64,000 nt of DNA from Saccharicrinis aurantiacus (GCF_001660705.2 NZ_LYBV02000031.1:186001-250000); one strand, 5' to 3'. Shown: positions 17,813 to 26,756, counted from the stretch's first letter. The notes: generated by a model not told the origin, from the letters alone. A program made the numbers and translations.

Positions 17813-18730
17813 ATGTTAAAAAACTTAGTTTATTCAATAGCCCTAATTGGTGGTATCGCATTCATTTCATCATGTTCAGGTAATTCAAGTAAAGGAAACT
17901 CTGGTGATGATTTTTCTGTTTCTGATTCTGCATTAAAACAGAACGAACCTTTACAATTATCTGAGGAGATTATTGGTAATGTGATACAAAATATTTCTTC
18001 GCCAGTTGAGATGGCTTCATTAATTAAGAAATCAGGCGTTGATTTCTCACAAAAGATTTTAAATAAACCAGAGAAGGTTAAGGATTATAACACAAGTTTT
18101 AAACGTGCTTTAAACCTTGGTGTTTATAGTGCTGATCTTGGTTACATCAATACTTTTGATAAGAATACAATTGTTGTTTCTTATTTACTTTCAGTTAAAG
18201 AACTTTCTGAGGGTATTAAAGTGGGACAATTTTTCGATTTTGCAGCACTTAAGAAAATGGCTACAAATAGTAGCAATTTAGATTCATTAATGGAAGTTTC
18301 AGTAAGTAGCTTCAATAAGATGGATTCTTACTTGCGCGAACAAAAAAGAAGTAATGTAAGTTCTTTAATTGTTACGGGTGCATGGATTGAAGGTTTATAC
18401 ATTTCATCGCAAGTAATTGAAGAAACCAATAACGAGGATCTTATTAATAGAATAGGAGAGCAAAAGGATATTATCGATATTCTTCTGATTATTATGAATA
18501 ACTACAGTGCAGATCCTAATTTTGCCGAAATGGTTACTCGTATGGAACAAATAAAGCAAGCTTATCAGGGTGTTAAAATTACAACGGAGTTTGGAGAGCC
18601 AAAAAGAATTGAAAGAAATGGAACTCTAATAATAGTTCAGGATGAGATAAGCCATGTGGAGATTGCTCCTGAAAGCTTAACTAAAATAATCAAAGAGATC
18701 AAAAGTTTAAGAGACTTTATCATTTCATAG
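17813..18730 (+). CDS. Predicted lipoprotein of unknown function
   Basis: A 305-residue protein with a lipoprotein signal: hydrophobic helix then FISSCSG, giving Cys21 as the lipidated residue, followed by a Ser/Gly/Asn-rich linker. The rest is mostly helical, with no recognised catalytic motif. It starts 58 bases after the ABC transporter gene on the same strand, and an inverted repeat with T run (about 18741-18767) follows it, so it may be the last gene of the long Che/Sia operon. Function not recognised. Confidence 0.8.
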   Translation: MLKNLVYSIALIGGIAFISSCSGNSSKGNSGDDFSVSDSALKQNEPLQLSEEIIGNVIQNISSPVEMASLIKKSGVDFSQKILNKPEKVKDYNTSFKRALNLGVYSADLGYINTFDKNTIVVSYLLSVKELSEGIKVGQFFDFAALKKMATNSSNLDSLMEVSVSSFNKMDSYLREQKRSNVSSLIVTGAWIEGLYISSQVIEETNNEDLINRIGEQKDIIDILLIIMNNYSADPNFAEMVTRMEQIKQAYQGVKITTEFGEPKRIERNGTLIIVQDEISHVEIAPESLTKIIKEIKSLRDFIIS

Positions 18731-18740
18731 TTAATCAATT

Positions 18741-18767
18741 AAAAACGTTTATATTTGTACGTTTTTC
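18741..18767. promoter_or_regulatory. Inverted repeat with embedded TATATTTG box between lipoprotein and exported protein genes
   Basis: The arms AAAAACGT and ACGTTTTT enclose the sequence TATATTTG (18750-18757), a match to the Bacteroidetes -7 consensus TAnnTTTG. The repeat could end transcription of the lipoprotein gene in the + direction, while the box could start transcription of the exported-protein gene at 18833. No clear TTTG -33 element is seen at the right distance, so the promoter part is uncertain. Confidence 0.45.
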
Positions 18768-18832
18768 ATTCTTAGATTAACATAATGATATGAAATCATT
18801 TAAACTAAAACGGACTATTAAAAAATAAAGAT

Positions 18833-19288
18833 ATGAAGAAGGTTTTAATTCTATCGATAATATTTATGGCAATTTTTACCGTATCAAGTCATGCACAATG
18901 CGATGAGGGTATGTTAAAAACAGCTTTAAAGGAGATGGGAGATGCTCAATATATGAAGGATTTTACCATTGACCTTAAAAAAGATAAAAAGGATTCGCAA
19001 ACAGGCTATGTAAAGTTTAGTGTTATTTTAAACAGTAGAAGCCATTATAAATTCAATGCCGTAAATGGTATTGGTAATCCTGAAAAAGTGATTATGCAAC
19101 TTTACGATGGAGATCGCATGTTGATAAGTAACTTTGAAGGTGGTAAAATGTATAATTCATTCGAATTTGTTTGCCGTAAGTCTAAAGTATATAATCTGGT
19201 TTTCTCCTTCAAGGGAGGTCAAGAAGGATGTGCTAGAGCAGTTATGAGTCTTGTGAAGCAATATTCTGAGGCGGAGATGCAATTTTAG
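18833..19288 (+). CDS. Exported protein of unknown function
   Basis: A 151-residue protein with a clear Sec signal peptide (residues 1-21, ending SSHAQ) and a first mature residue that is cysteine (CDEG). The mature part is about 130 residues, with several cysteines and predicted beta strands; no family is recognised. It has its own upstream TATATTTG box and a strong terminator downstream, so it looks like a single-gene unit. It would act in the periplasm or outside the cell. Confidence 0.75.
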   Translation: MKKVLILSIIFMAIFTVSSHAQCDEGMLKTALKEMGDAQYMKDFTIDLKKDKKDSQTGYVKFSVILNSRSHYKFNAVNGIGNPEKVIMQLYDGDRMLISNFEGGKMYNSFEFVCRKSKVYNLVFSFKGGQEGCARAVMSLVKQYSEAEMQF

Positions 19289-19314
19289 AAATTAAGGACA
19301 GATAATATATACGA

Positions 19315-19342
19315 GGGCGCTAGTTATAGTGCCCTTTTTTTG
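19315..19342 (+). terminator. Intrinsic terminator
   Basis: Hairpin GGGCGCT-loop-AGTGCCC (one G-T pair) followed by a run of eight T, 27 bases after the stop of the exported protein gene. Confidence 0.85.
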
Positions 19343-19485
19343 TAAAAAATAATTAAAACTTAATATTAGATATTTGTTTAATTTGTTAATTAATTGTTAA
19401 TTTGATGTTAAGATAATAAGAGTAATACACAGGGCTTTTATTATCATTGTTGGGAGGCTTAGTTAAATTCTTAAATTTAAAAGCC

Positions 19486-19944
19486 ATGAGAATATTTTTT
19501 ACAATTTTCGCGTTAATCAGTTTTGTTACTGTTAGTTTTGCGCAGTTGATTCAAAAAGAAGACGGATTATATTATACCAAAGATGGTGAATTATATTCCG
19601 GTACTTATGTTGAACATTACCCAAATGGGAGCATTAGATTAGAGATGAATGTTGTTGATGGGAAAAAGCAAGGTTCATCATCTTATTACTTCGAAGATAA
19701 ATCGAAACAAGAAGTCCGTTTTTACGCAGATAACGAGATGGATGGTGTTTGGGAGACTTGGAATGAAGAAGGTGTAAAAGTTGGTGTTGCAAGTTACAAG
19801 AAAGGTTTAAAGCATGGTATTTGGAAGATTTATGATGAAAAGGGAACCCTTCGTTATGATATGTCTTACAAAAATGGCAAAAAATCTGGTACTTGGAAGA
19901 TCTTTGGTGATGATGGTAAATTAACTGCCACAAAAAAATATTAA
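19486..19944 (+). CDS. Exported MORN-repeat (YwqK-like) protein
   Basis: A 152-residue protein from the ATG at 19486; a TTG further upstream would add residues before the signal peptide and is rejected. A signal peptide (residues 1-20, ending VSFAQ) is followed by about five MORN-variant repeats of the type GxYxEHYPNGSIRLE, ETWNEEGVKVGVASY, KIYDEKGTLRYDMSY and KIFGDDGKLTATKKY. Such proteins are frequent in Bacteroidetes and are often labelled YwqK-family antitoxin, but no toxin partner is seen here and the exported form argues against that role. Function unknown. Confidence 0.82.
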   Translation: MRIFFTIFALISFVTVSFAQLIQKEDGLYYTKDGELYSGTYVEHYPNGSIRLEMNVVDGKKQGSSSYYFEDKSKQEVRFYADNEMDGVWETWNEEGVKVGVASYKKGLKHGIWKIYDEKGTLRYDMSYKNGKKSGTWKIFGDDGKLTATKKY

Positions 19945-19964
19945 TTTCTACAGGAGACACGAAG

Positions 19965-19991
19965 AGGAGATATAAATGTATCTCCTTTTTT
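19965..19991 (+). terminator. Intrinsic terminator
   Basis: Hairpin AGGAGATA-TAAATG-TATCTCCT followed by a T run, 20 bases after the stop of the MORN-repeat gene. Confidence 0.85.
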
Positions 19992-20149
19992 ATGCTCCAA
20001 ACTTTACAAAGTATCATATATTATTTATCATACGATTAAGTCCCAAGAAACTCAATTTCAATGAACTCACAGTTAAAATTTGCACGATTATCCTACTTGC
20101 TTTAAATAATAGCTTCTGCTCTTTACTTAGAAGATAAGTGACTCTTTAA

Positions 20150-20181
20150 TTTGCAAATAGAATGCTTGTGTTGTATTTTCG
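20150..20181 (+). promoter_or_regulatory. Probable promoter of dapD
   Basis: TTTG at 20150-20153, then 20 bases, then TATTTTCG at 20174-20181, one base from the Bacteroidetes -7 consensus TAnnTTTG. It lies 20 bases before the dapD start, leaving a very short leader. Confidence 0.5.
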
Positions 20182-20201
20182 CAACAAATTAAAAATCGAA
20201 C

Positions 20202-21023
20202 ATGATGTTAGAACAATACAAAGAGCTTGTTGAACAGGCTTGGGAAAATAGAGAGCTTTTAAAAGAAGATAAAACTCAAGAAGTGATTCGCGAGTTGATG
20301 GAAATGTTAGATAAAGGTAAAATTCGTGTTGCAGAACCAAAAGGTGACGATTGGCAAGTAAACGAGTGGGTAAAGAAAGCCGTTATTCTTTATTTCCCTA
20401 TTCAAAAAATGGAGACTATTGAAGCAGGTCCATTAGAGTTTCATGATAAAATGGCTTTAAAAACGGGTTATGCTGAATTAGGTATTCGTGTAGTTCCTCA
20501 TGCTGTTGCGCGTTATGGTGCTTATATTTCAAGTGGTGTTGTATTAATGCCTTCGTACACTAACATTGGTGCTTATGTTGATGCTGGTACAATGGTTGAT
20601 ACTTGGGCTACTGTAGGTAGTTGTGCTCAAATTGGTAAAAATGTTCACCTAAGTGGTGGTGTTGGTATTGGTGGTGTTCTTGAGCCTATACAAGCTGCAC
20701 CATGTATTATCGAAGATGATGCATTTATTGGTTCTCGTTGTATTGTGGTTGAAGGTTGTAGAGTTGGTAAAGAAGCTGTTTTAGGTGCTAATGTTGTATT
20801 AACAGGTTCTACTAAAATTATTGACGTTACAGGTGAAGAGCCAGTAGAATATAAAGGTTATGTTCCTCCTCGTTCTGTAGTTATCCCTGGTACTTACACT
20901 AAGAAGTTTCCAGCAGGTGATTTCCAAGTTCCGGCAGCTTTAATTATCGGACAACGTAAAGAGTCTACAGATAAAAAGACTTCGTTAAACGATGCATTAC
21001 GTGATAATAATGTAGCGGTATAA
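20202..21023 (+). CDS. dapD: Tetrahydrodipicolinate N-succinyltransferase
   Basis: A 273-residue enzyme of the DapD family, of normal length. The N-terminal helical part is followed by a left-handed beta helix built of hexapeptide repeats (GAYVDAGTMVDTWATVGSC, IGKNVHLSGGVGIGGV) and the C-terminal PPRSVVIPGTY segment. It transfers succinyl from succinyl-CoA to tetrahydrodipicolinate in lysine and diaminopimelate synthesis for peptidoglycan. Two ATG codons lie in tandem at 20202 and 20205; either could be the start. Single-gene unit with its own promoter and terminator. Confidence 0.97.
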   Translation: MMLEQYKELVEQAWENRELLKEDKTQEVIRELMEMLDKGKIRVAEPKGDDWQVNEWVKKAVILYFPIQKMETIEAGPLEFHDKMALKTGYAELGIRVVPHAVARYGAYISSGVVLMPSYTNIGAYVDAGTMVDTWATVGSCAQIGKNVHLSGGVGIGGVLEPIQAAPCIIEDDAFIGSRCIVVEGCRVGKEAVLGANVVLTGSTKIIDVTGEEPVEYKGYVPPRSVVIPGTYTKKFPAGDFQVPAALIIGQRKESTDKKTSLNDALRDNNVAV

Positions 21024-21047
21024 TTACCGTTTCTATAATAAAATAAA

Positions 21048-21079
21048 AGCCTGATAATTGTTTTATCAGGCTTTCTTTT
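21048..21079 (+). terminator. Intrinsic terminator of dapD
   Basis: Perfect 10-base stem AAGCCTGATA / TATCAGGCTT with a 6-base loop and a T-rich tail. A short A run on the left side means it could also serve the convergent pyrophosphatase gene. Confidence 0.9.
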
Positions 21080-21095
21080 TATATCGATGATCTGT

Positions 21096-21782
21096 TTAGT
21101 AGTTTGATAATGCTCTTCTTAAACCTTCGAAACGAGACTCATAATCAATGGCAGAAAGCCTAATGATTTGTCTGGCTTCATCAGCATCATAAGTATGGGT
21201 AATTTCACAATCAGCATCAAATCCTGGCATGTCTTTATAAGTCAGGAAATAGTGTTTTAGGCGTTTTAGTACTAATTCAGGCAAGTCGGTTATATCTTTC
21301 ATATCGCCATAAAGAACATCGCCTTTAAGCACGGCAATAATTTTATCATCTGCTTGGTTGCCATCAATCATTCTAAAACCACCAATAGGAATTGCTGAGG
21401 CTAGTATATCGCCATGGGGTACTTCTTTCTCAGTAAGCACACAAATATCAAGTGGATCTCCATCTCCTTCTAAACCTTCGCGGCCAGTTTTGTTAGCACT
21501 AAATTCGCCAATGCGCGAGCCACAGTAGGTTTGAGGAATAAAGCCATATAATGCTGGTATTACGTTTGAGTATTTTTGTGGGCGATCTATTTTCAGATAG
21601 CCAGTAGCTTTATCTACCTCATATTTAATGGTATCTGTTGATACAACTTCAATAAAGCTGGTTACAATTCCTGGAGCTTCATCTCCAATATTGACCCCAT
21701 GCCAAGGGTGCGATTTGTATCTTAGTCCCATTAATCGTCCAATAGGGTCCATTAGGCTGTTAGTAGTGAAATCGTCAGACAT
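21096..21782 (-). CDS. ppa: Inorganic pyrophosphatase
   Basis: A 228-residue family I soluble pyrophosphatase, using the ATG at 21782. The frame extends upstream to a TTG at 21863, but those residues do not look like the family, and a TATATTTG box at 21883-21890 leaves a leader that ends before the ATG. Conserved features include YKSHPWHGV, YGFIPQTYC and the metal site GDGDPLDICVLTE. It hydrolyses pyrophosphate to phosphate, pulling biosynthetic reactions forward. It is convergent with dapD. Confidence 0.95.
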   Translation of the reverse strand: MSDDFTTNSLMDPIGRLMGLRYKSHPWHGVNIGDEAPGIVTSFIEVVSTDTIKYEVDKATGYLKIDRPQKYSNVIPALYGFIPQTYCGSRIGEFSANKTGREGLEGDGDPLDICVLTEKEVPHGDILASAIPIGGFRMIDGNQADDKIIAVLKGDVLYGDMKDITDLPELVLKRLKHYFLTYKDMPGFDADCEITHTYDADEARQIIRLSAIDYESRFEGLRRALSNY

Positions 21783-21882
21783 TTCTTTCTGGTTTAATAA
21801 GTTAATAAATACAAGCCTCATACTTTGGTAGATGTGCTTGTTTATTGAGAGTTGAACGTTCAAAATGAATCTGAAGCCATCA

Positions 21883-21890
21883 CAAATATA
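21883..21890 (-). promoter_or_regulatory. Probable -7 box of the pyrophosphatase gene
   Basis: On the - strand this reads TATATTTG, a perfect TAnnTTTG. No convincing TTTG -33 element is present at the usual spacing. It supports the downstream ATG at 21782 as the start. Confidence 0.45.
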
Positions 21891-21929
21891 CTATTAACAA
21901 TTAGTGATGCTACACATACCATTAAAGAA

Positions 21930-23468
21930 TTAGCCCACCCATCCTGCTTTATCAAGGTTTCTATATTGTACGGCCTCTGCCATATGATTGGTTAATACCT
22001 GTTCTGAGTTTTCTAAATCGGCAATTGTTCGGGCTACTTTTAAAATCCGATCGTAGGCACGTGCCGATAAATCAAATTTTTCCATGGCCATTTTTAAAAT
22101 ATCCATCGCACTATTTTCTGGTTTGGCATAGGTGCGTTGTAGCTTCGAAGTCATTTGGGCATTGCAGAACACATGTGGATTATCTTTATACCTTTCGGCC
22201 TGAATTTTACGCGCTTTTATTACTCTATCTCTAATCACAGAACTCTTTTCCGAAACGGTTTCAGTTGCCAATTCTTTAAAAGGAACGGGTACTACTTCGA
22301 TGTGTAAATCTATGCGATCGAGAAGAGGGCCTGATATTTTACTTAAATAGCGTTGCACCACACCAGGACTGCAAACGCAATCCTTATCGGGATGATTATA
22401 ATAACCGCAAGGGCATGGGTTCATTGACGAGATGAGCATAAAACTAGCAGGATAATCGATGCTATATTTAGCGCGTGATATGGTAACTACCCTGTCTTCT
22501 AAAGGTTGGCGCATTACCTCTAATACGGTTCTCTGAAACTCGGGCAATTCATCTAAAAACAAAACTCCGTGGTGTGCTAAAGAAATTTCGCCAGGTGATG
22601 GAAAGCCACCGCCGCCCACAAGTGCTACATTTGATATGGAATGATGTGGTGCACGAAATGGTCGGTGTGTTAACAAGGAGCTGTTGTTTTGTATTTTGCC
22701 AGCTACTGAGTGTATTTTTGTGGTTTCAAGGGCTTCATCGAGCGTAAGCGGAGGAAGTATGGATGGCAGGCGTTTTGCAATCATCGACTTACCTGCCCCT
22801 GGGGGTCCAATCATTATTAAATTGTGCCCACCGGCAGCGGCAATCTCCAAAGCCCGCTTTACGGTTTCTTGCCCCTTAACATCTAAAAAGTCGAGTTCTA
22901 TATCATTAAACTGTTTGTAGAATTCTGCTTCAATATCTATTATTGTTGGCTCAATAGTGCTCTCTCCGTTTAAAAGTGCAATAACCTCAAGTATATTATC
23001 CGCACCATAAACATCAAGTCCTTGTACTACGGCCGCTTCACGTGCATTTTCTTTGGGTACAATAATGCCCTTAAAACCTTCTTCTTTTGCTCTTACTGCA
23101 ATGGGTAAAACGCCTTTAATGGTTTGTAAACTTCCATCTAAAGATAGTTCGCCCATCATTATAAAATCCCCTAATTTGTCGTCGTTTATTTGGCTTGATG
23201 CGGCTAAGATTCCTATGGCTAATGGTAAATCGTAGGCCGATCCTTCTTTACGAATATCGGCAGGAGCCATATTAATAACTATTTTTTTACCAGGCCATTT
23301 TAGTCCGCTTATATTAATAGCCGATTGTATGCGTTGTTCGCTTTCTTTAACTGCGTTATCGGGCAGGCCTACTAAGAAAAATTTGATTCCTTTTGAAAAA
23401 TTGACTTCAATGGTAATGGTAACAGCATCGATACCAGTAAGCGCTGCACCGTAGGTTTTTACTAACAT
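21930..23468 (-). CDS. YifB/ComM family Mg-chelatase-like AAA+ ATPase
   Basis: A 512-residue protein of normal family length: an N-terminal ChlI/Lon-like domain (about 1-170), an AAA+ Mg-chelatase domain (about 190-395) with Walker A GPPGAGKSMIAKR, Walker B VLFLDELPEF and the cysteine-rich NPCPCGYYNHPDKDC, and a C-terminal lid domain (about 400-505). ComM is a hexameric helicase that promotes branch migration during integration of DNA in natural transformation. ATG start. Upstream of it lies about 1 kb of non-coding DNA; no competence gene is adjacent. Confidence 0.94.
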   Translation of the reverse strand: MLVKTYGAALTGIDAVTITIEVNFSKGIKFFLVGLPDNAVKESEQRIQSAINISGLKWPGKKIVINMAPADIRKEGSAYDLPLAIGILAASSQINDDKLGDFIMMGELSLDGSLQTIKGVLPIAVRAKEEGFKGIIVPKENAREAAVVQGLDVYGADNILEVIALLNGESTIEPTIIDIEAEFYKQFNDIELDFLDVKGQETVKRALEIAAAGGHNLIMIGPPGAGKSMIAKRLPSILPPLTLDEALETTKIHSVAGKIQNNSSLLTHRPFRAPHHSISNVALVGGGGFPSPGEISLAHHGVLFLDELPEFQRTVLEVMRQPLEDRVVTISRAKYSIDYPASFMLISSMNPCPCGYYNHPDKDCVCSPGVVQRYLSKISGPLLDRIDLHIEVVPVPFKELATETVSEKSSVIRDRVIKARKIQAERYKDNPHVFCNAQMTSKLQRTYAKPENSAMDILKMAMEKFDLSARAYDRILKVARTIADLENSEQVLTNHMAEAVQYRNLDKAGWVG

Positions 23469-23830
23469 AGATTTTGGTAGTTGATTATTATGGATACCTA
23501 AAATAGTAATAATAATGTAACTACGGTATTTATACCGATGCTGTATTTAAAATAATGGATGGTTTTTTATAGAATAGGGATAATTGTGCTTTAATACTTG
23601 ATTAATGCATGTTTGAAAGGGATGTTAATGAGTGATTATTGTTAAATACGGAGCGGGTGGTTTTTCATGCCCATAGGGCAGAGCTTACTTTTAGAAGTTG
23701 TTATTTTTTTTATAAATACTTGTTGAAATTGAGGATGATAGCGCATGTAATCTACACTTTGTAAGTGCTTGTTAATTAGTGATTAGTGCAATGTTGCATG
23801 CACAATATTTTGGATGGCAAAAAATATAGG

Positions 23831-23870
23831 ACGAAAATGAAAAATGGACACGTGCATTTTTAATTTTCGT
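23831..23870. repeat. Imperfect 40-base palindrome
   Basis: Left arm ACGAAAATGAAAAATG and right arm GCATTTTTAATTTTCGT differ by about two positions and leave a loop of about 7 bases. It is not followed by a T run, so it is not a standard terminator. Confidence 0.7.
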
Positions 23871-23934
23871 CAGGTGGATTTTTAAAAATGGACAGGAGGG
23901 TTTTTTAAAATGCACCTGATGGTTTTTAAAAGTA
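23871..23934. repeat. Degenerate 22-base tandem repeat, three copies
   Basis: Three consecutive units beginning CAGGTGG, CAGGAGG and CCTGATGG, each followed by an ATTTTTAAAA-like or GTTTTTTAAAA-like stretch and, in the first two, ATGGA or ATGCA. Direct repetition is visible by eye; no coding function. Confidence 0.55.
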
Positions 23935-24179
23935 TAAGTAATGCTTTGGTTAGATACGTATTTGTGAACTTAAAATGAGTATGCTTATTTAACAGAATAC
24001 TTGTGTTGAAGAGGGTTTTTTGTTTTATGATTTTGGCTTAGGGATAGGAGCGGCATCCTTTGTGAGCCCTTTTTGGCGAAGCAAAGATATAGCGCATAGC
24101 CCGGCCTGCAAGGAAAGCCCATTATATAATGATTAATTTTAGCCTAAATATCCATTAGGTATTGGGCTGTCAGCCCAAG

Positions 24180-24294
24180 CCTACCTGCCGGAAGGTAGGC
24201 CCGACTTCATCCTGAAACAATTAAGAATACTCAATTCTTAATCGTCCCGATGCCTTGAAGCAAGAAATGGAACCTGCCTGCCGGCAAAGGCAGG
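24180..24294. repeat. Cluster of GC palindromes (REP-like)
   Basis: Two near-perfect palindromes share the core CCTGCCGG or CTGCCGGC: CCTACCTGCCGGAAGGTAGG at 24180-24199, and one at 24273-24294 beginning CCTGCCTGCCGGC. Between them lies an AT palindrome (ATTAAGAA with TTCTTAAT, about 24220-24242). This resembles dispersed intergenic palindromes of Bacteroidetes genomes; copy number cannot be judged from one window. Confidence 0.6.
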
Positions 24295-24306
24295 GCAAAG
24301 AAATTC

Positions 24307-24447
24307 AAGGCTGCTTTACAAATAACTTTCTTATTTATTTAAAGCTTAAGTGCGGCTGGCGGATCTTCAGGCAAAGCCTTCAGCTAGCCAGTCTTACTAA
24401 AGCTTTAAATAAAACAAAAGCTTTTTGTAAAGAGGCCAGCCTGCAAG
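24307..24447. repeat. Long nested inverted repeat
   Basis: Outer arms: left about 24308-24347 (AAGGCTGCTTTACAAATAAC and TTATTTAAAGCTT), right about 24399-24445 (AAAGCTTTAAATAAA and TTTGTAAAGAGGCCAGCC) are imperfect reverse complements. A middle pair CTGGC / GCCAG and an inner AGGC-AAA-GCCT are nested inside. It could form one long hairpin in DNA or RNA. Confidence 0.6.
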
Positions 24448-24474
24448 GCGCCTTAAAACAAATTACCAATAAAA

Positions 24475-24507
24475 AAAGCCCCGAAGCGATGTGCAACGGG
24501 GCTTTGA
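24475..24507 (-). terminator. Intrinsic terminator of the methylmalonyl-CoA mutase operon
   Basis: On the - strand: AAAGCCCCG, loop, CGGGGCTTT then a run of T, 21 bases after the stop of the large subunit gene. Confidence 0.9.
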
Positions 24508-24527
24508 ATTGTATTTTATTAAAGTGC

Positions 24528-26687
24528 TTATTCAGCAGCTTTTAATAATAAATCTAAGATGTGTGTAGCGGCTACTGATACTGATGTACCAGGACCGAAG
24601 ATAGCTACAGCACCTGACTCGTAAAGATAATCGTAATCTTGCGCTGGGATAACACCACCACAGATAACCATAATATCTTCGCGACCTAACTTTTTAAGTT
24701 CAGCAATTACTTGAGGAACTAAAGTTTTGTGACCGGCAGCTAATGATGATACACCTAATACGTGCACATCGTTTTCTACAGCTTGCTTAGCAGCTTCGGC
24801 AGGAGTTTGGAATAATGGTCCCATATCCACATCGAAACCTATATCAGCGTATCCTGTAGCAACTACTTTGGCACCACGATCGTGACCGTCTTGTCCCATT
24901 TTAGCTACCATAATACGTGGCTGACGTCCTTCTTTATCAGCAAACTCTTTAGCTAAATTACAAGCTTTTTCGAATTCTTCGTCGTTTCCAGCTTCGCTAG
25001 AGTAAACTCCACTAATTGATCTAATCACGGCTTTATATCTACCTACTACGTTTTCACAAGCATCAGAAATCTCACCTAAAGAAGCGTTCTTTTGAGCAGC
25101 ATCAACAGCTAAGGCTAATAAGTTACCTTCGCCTGTTTCAACCGCTTTGGTGATAGCAGCAAGAGCAGCTTGACATTCTTCTTCGTTACGCTCAGCTTTA
25201 AGCTCGTTTAAGCGATCGATTTGCGATAAACGTACTGCAGAGTTGTCAATATCTAAGATATCGATTGGATCTTCTTTCTCTAAACGATATTTGTTTGTTC
25301 CAACGATAGTTTGTGTACCGGCATCAATTTTAGCTTGTGCACGTGCAGCAGCTTCTTCGATACGCATTTTAGGTACTCCGCTTTCGATAGCTTTAGCCAT
25401 ACCACCTAACTCTTCAACTTCTTCGATAAGTTTCCAAGCTTTTTCCATTAGGTCGTTTGTTAACGACTCAACGTAGTATGAACCAGCCCAAGGGTCAACC
25501 GCTTTTGTAATTTGCGTTTCGTCTTGGATATAAATTTGCGTGTTACGAGCGATACGTGCTGAGAAATCGGTTGGTAATGCAATAGCCTCATCCAATGCGT
25601 TAGTGTGTAACGATTGTGTATGACCTAATGCAGATGCCATTGCCTCGATACAAGTACGACCTACGTTGTTAAACGGATCTTGCTCTGTTAACGACCATCC
25701 TGAAGTTTGAGAGTGTGTACGTAAAGCAAGTGACTTAGGGTTTTTAGGATTGAATTGTTTTACAATCTTAGCCCAAAGCATACGACCTGCACGCATTTTA
25801 GCAATCTCAGTAAAGTGGTTCATTCCGATTGCCCAGAAGAAAGATAAACGTGGTGCAAAAGCATCAATGTCCATTCCGGCGTTAACACCAGCACGTAAAT
25901 ATTCTAAACCATCGGCTAAAGTATATGCTAACTCAATATCGGCAGTTGCACCTGCTTCTTGCATGTGGTAACCTGAGATAGAGATTGAGTTAAACTTAGG
26001 CATTTTTTGAGATGTGTACTCAAAAATGTCGGCAATTACTTTCATTGAGAATTTTGGTGGGTAGATGTATGTGTTACGCACCATAAATTCTTTAAGAATA
26101 TCATTCTGAATAGTACCAGAAAGCTCTTCTAATTTAGCCCCTTGCTCTAAACCTGCAACAATGTAGAATGCTAATACAGGAAGTACAGCTCCGTTCATTG
26201 TCATAGATACCGACATCTTGTTCAATGGAATACCATCGAAAAGAATACGCATATCTTTAATAGAGTCGATAGCCACACCTGCTTTACCAACATCACCTAC
26301 AACACGCTCGTGATCTGAATCGTATCCACGGTGAGTTGCTAAATCGAATGCTACAGAAAGACCTTTTTGACCTGCGGCCAAGTTTCTTTTGTAAAATGCA
26401 TTTGATTCTTCAGCTGTTGAGAAACCTGCGTACTGACGCACTGTCCAAGGACGCATAGCGTACATACCTGAGTATGGTCCGCGTAGGTATGGAGGAAGAC
26501 CTGCAGCATAATTTAAATGCTCCATTCCTTCTAAGTCGGTTGCTGAGTAAACACTTTTGTATGGGATTTGCTCAGGAGTAACCATATCCTTTTTAATCCC
26601 ATGTTTTTTCTCCCACTCTTTGGCTTTAACGCCACCACAAGGAGAACTTTTTTTGAAATCTATATTTTTAAAATCTGGTCTTGCCAT
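24528..26687 (-). CDS. mutB: Methylmalonyl-CoA mutase, large (catalytic) subunit
   Basis: A 719-residue enzyme: a TIM-barrel substrate domain (about 30-560) followed by a C-terminal cobalamin-binding domain (about 585-715). The base-off B12 motif is visible as GQDGHDRG with GVSSLAAGH and CGGVIP. It interconverts methylmalonyl-CoA and succinyl-CoA with adenosylcobalamin, as in the propionate/succinate pathway of Bacteroidetes. The small subunit is upstream on the same strand, but a four-helix bundle gene and repeat arrays separate the two. No epimerase or MeaB chaperone gene is adjacent, and no cobalamin riboswitch was recognised. Confidence 0.97.
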   Translation of the reverse strand: MARPDFKNIDFKKSSPCGGVKAKEWEKKHGIKKDMVTPEQIPYKSVYSATDLEGMEHLNYAAGLPPYLRGPYSGMYAMRPWTVRQYAGFSTAEESNAFYKRNLAAGQKGLSVAFDLATHRGYDSDHERVVGDVGKAGVAIDSIKDMRILFDGIPLNKMSVSMTMNGAVLPVLAFYIVAGLEQGAKLEELSGTIQNDILKEFMVRNTYIYPPKFSMKVIADIFEYTSQKMPKFNSISISGYHMQEAGATADIELAYTLADGLEYLRAGVNAGMDIDAFAPRLSFFWAIGMNHFTEIAKMRAGRMLWAKIVKQFNPKNPKSLALRTHSQTSGWSLTEQDPFNNVGRTCIEAMASALGHTQSLHTNALDEAIALPTDFSARIARNTQIYIQDETQITKAVDPWAGSYYVESLTNDLMEKAWKLIEEVEELGGMAKAIESGVPKMRIEEAAARAQAKIDAGTQTIVGTNKYRLEKEDPIDILDIDNSAVRLSQIDRLNELKAERNEEECQAALAAITKAVETGEGNLLALAVDAAQKNASLGEISDACENVVGRYKAVIRSISGVYSSEAGNDEEFEKACNLAKEFADKEGRQPRIMVAKMGQDGHDRGAKVVATGYADIGFDVDMGPLFQTPAEAAKQAVENDVHVLGVSSLAAGHKTLVPQVIAELKKLGREDIMVICGGVIPAQDYDYLYESGAVAIFGPGTSVSVAATHILDLLLKAAE

Positions 26688-26705
26688 TATTTCTATTTAT
26701 TAAGA

Positions 26706-26742
26706 AAAAGTATCAAGTATCAAGTATCAAGTATCAAGACTT
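26706..26742. repeat. AAGTATC heptamer array, downstream arm of element A
   Basis: Four perfect tandem copies of AAGTATC (26708-26735) end in AAGAC. It lies between the mutase large subunit gene and the four-helix gene. The arm at 27115-27147 carries the same units in opposite orientation, so together they bracket the four-helix gene. Confidence 0.9.
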
Positions 26743-26756
26743 AAAACTTACTATTA

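Larger units (their letters stand above)
23469..24527. other. 1.06 kb non-coding region rich in inverted and direct repeats
   Basis: No gene is supported here. It contains, in order: a 40-base imperfect palindrome (23831-23870); a three-copy 22-base degenerate tandem repeat (23871-23934); a GC-richer stretch that looks like a structured RNA or intergenic repeat (about 24040-24120); GC palindromes at 24164-24176, 24180-24199 and 24273-24294; a long nested inverted repeat (24307-24447); and the terminator of the mutase operon. Open frames across it, including one on the + strand from about 24255, are by-products of the repeats. The GC-rich pieces stand out from the AT-rich surroundings. Confidence 0.8.

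Noticed and set aside
19486-19944. Toxin-antitoxin YwqK antitoxin
   Set aside because: The protein has a signal peptide and no partner toxin gene; MORN-variant repeats alone do not support the role.
24255-24545. 96-codon + strand frame in the repeat-rich gap
   Set aside because: It runs through the palindromes and the terminator of the mutase operon and has no recognisable domain; a by-product of the inverted repeats.
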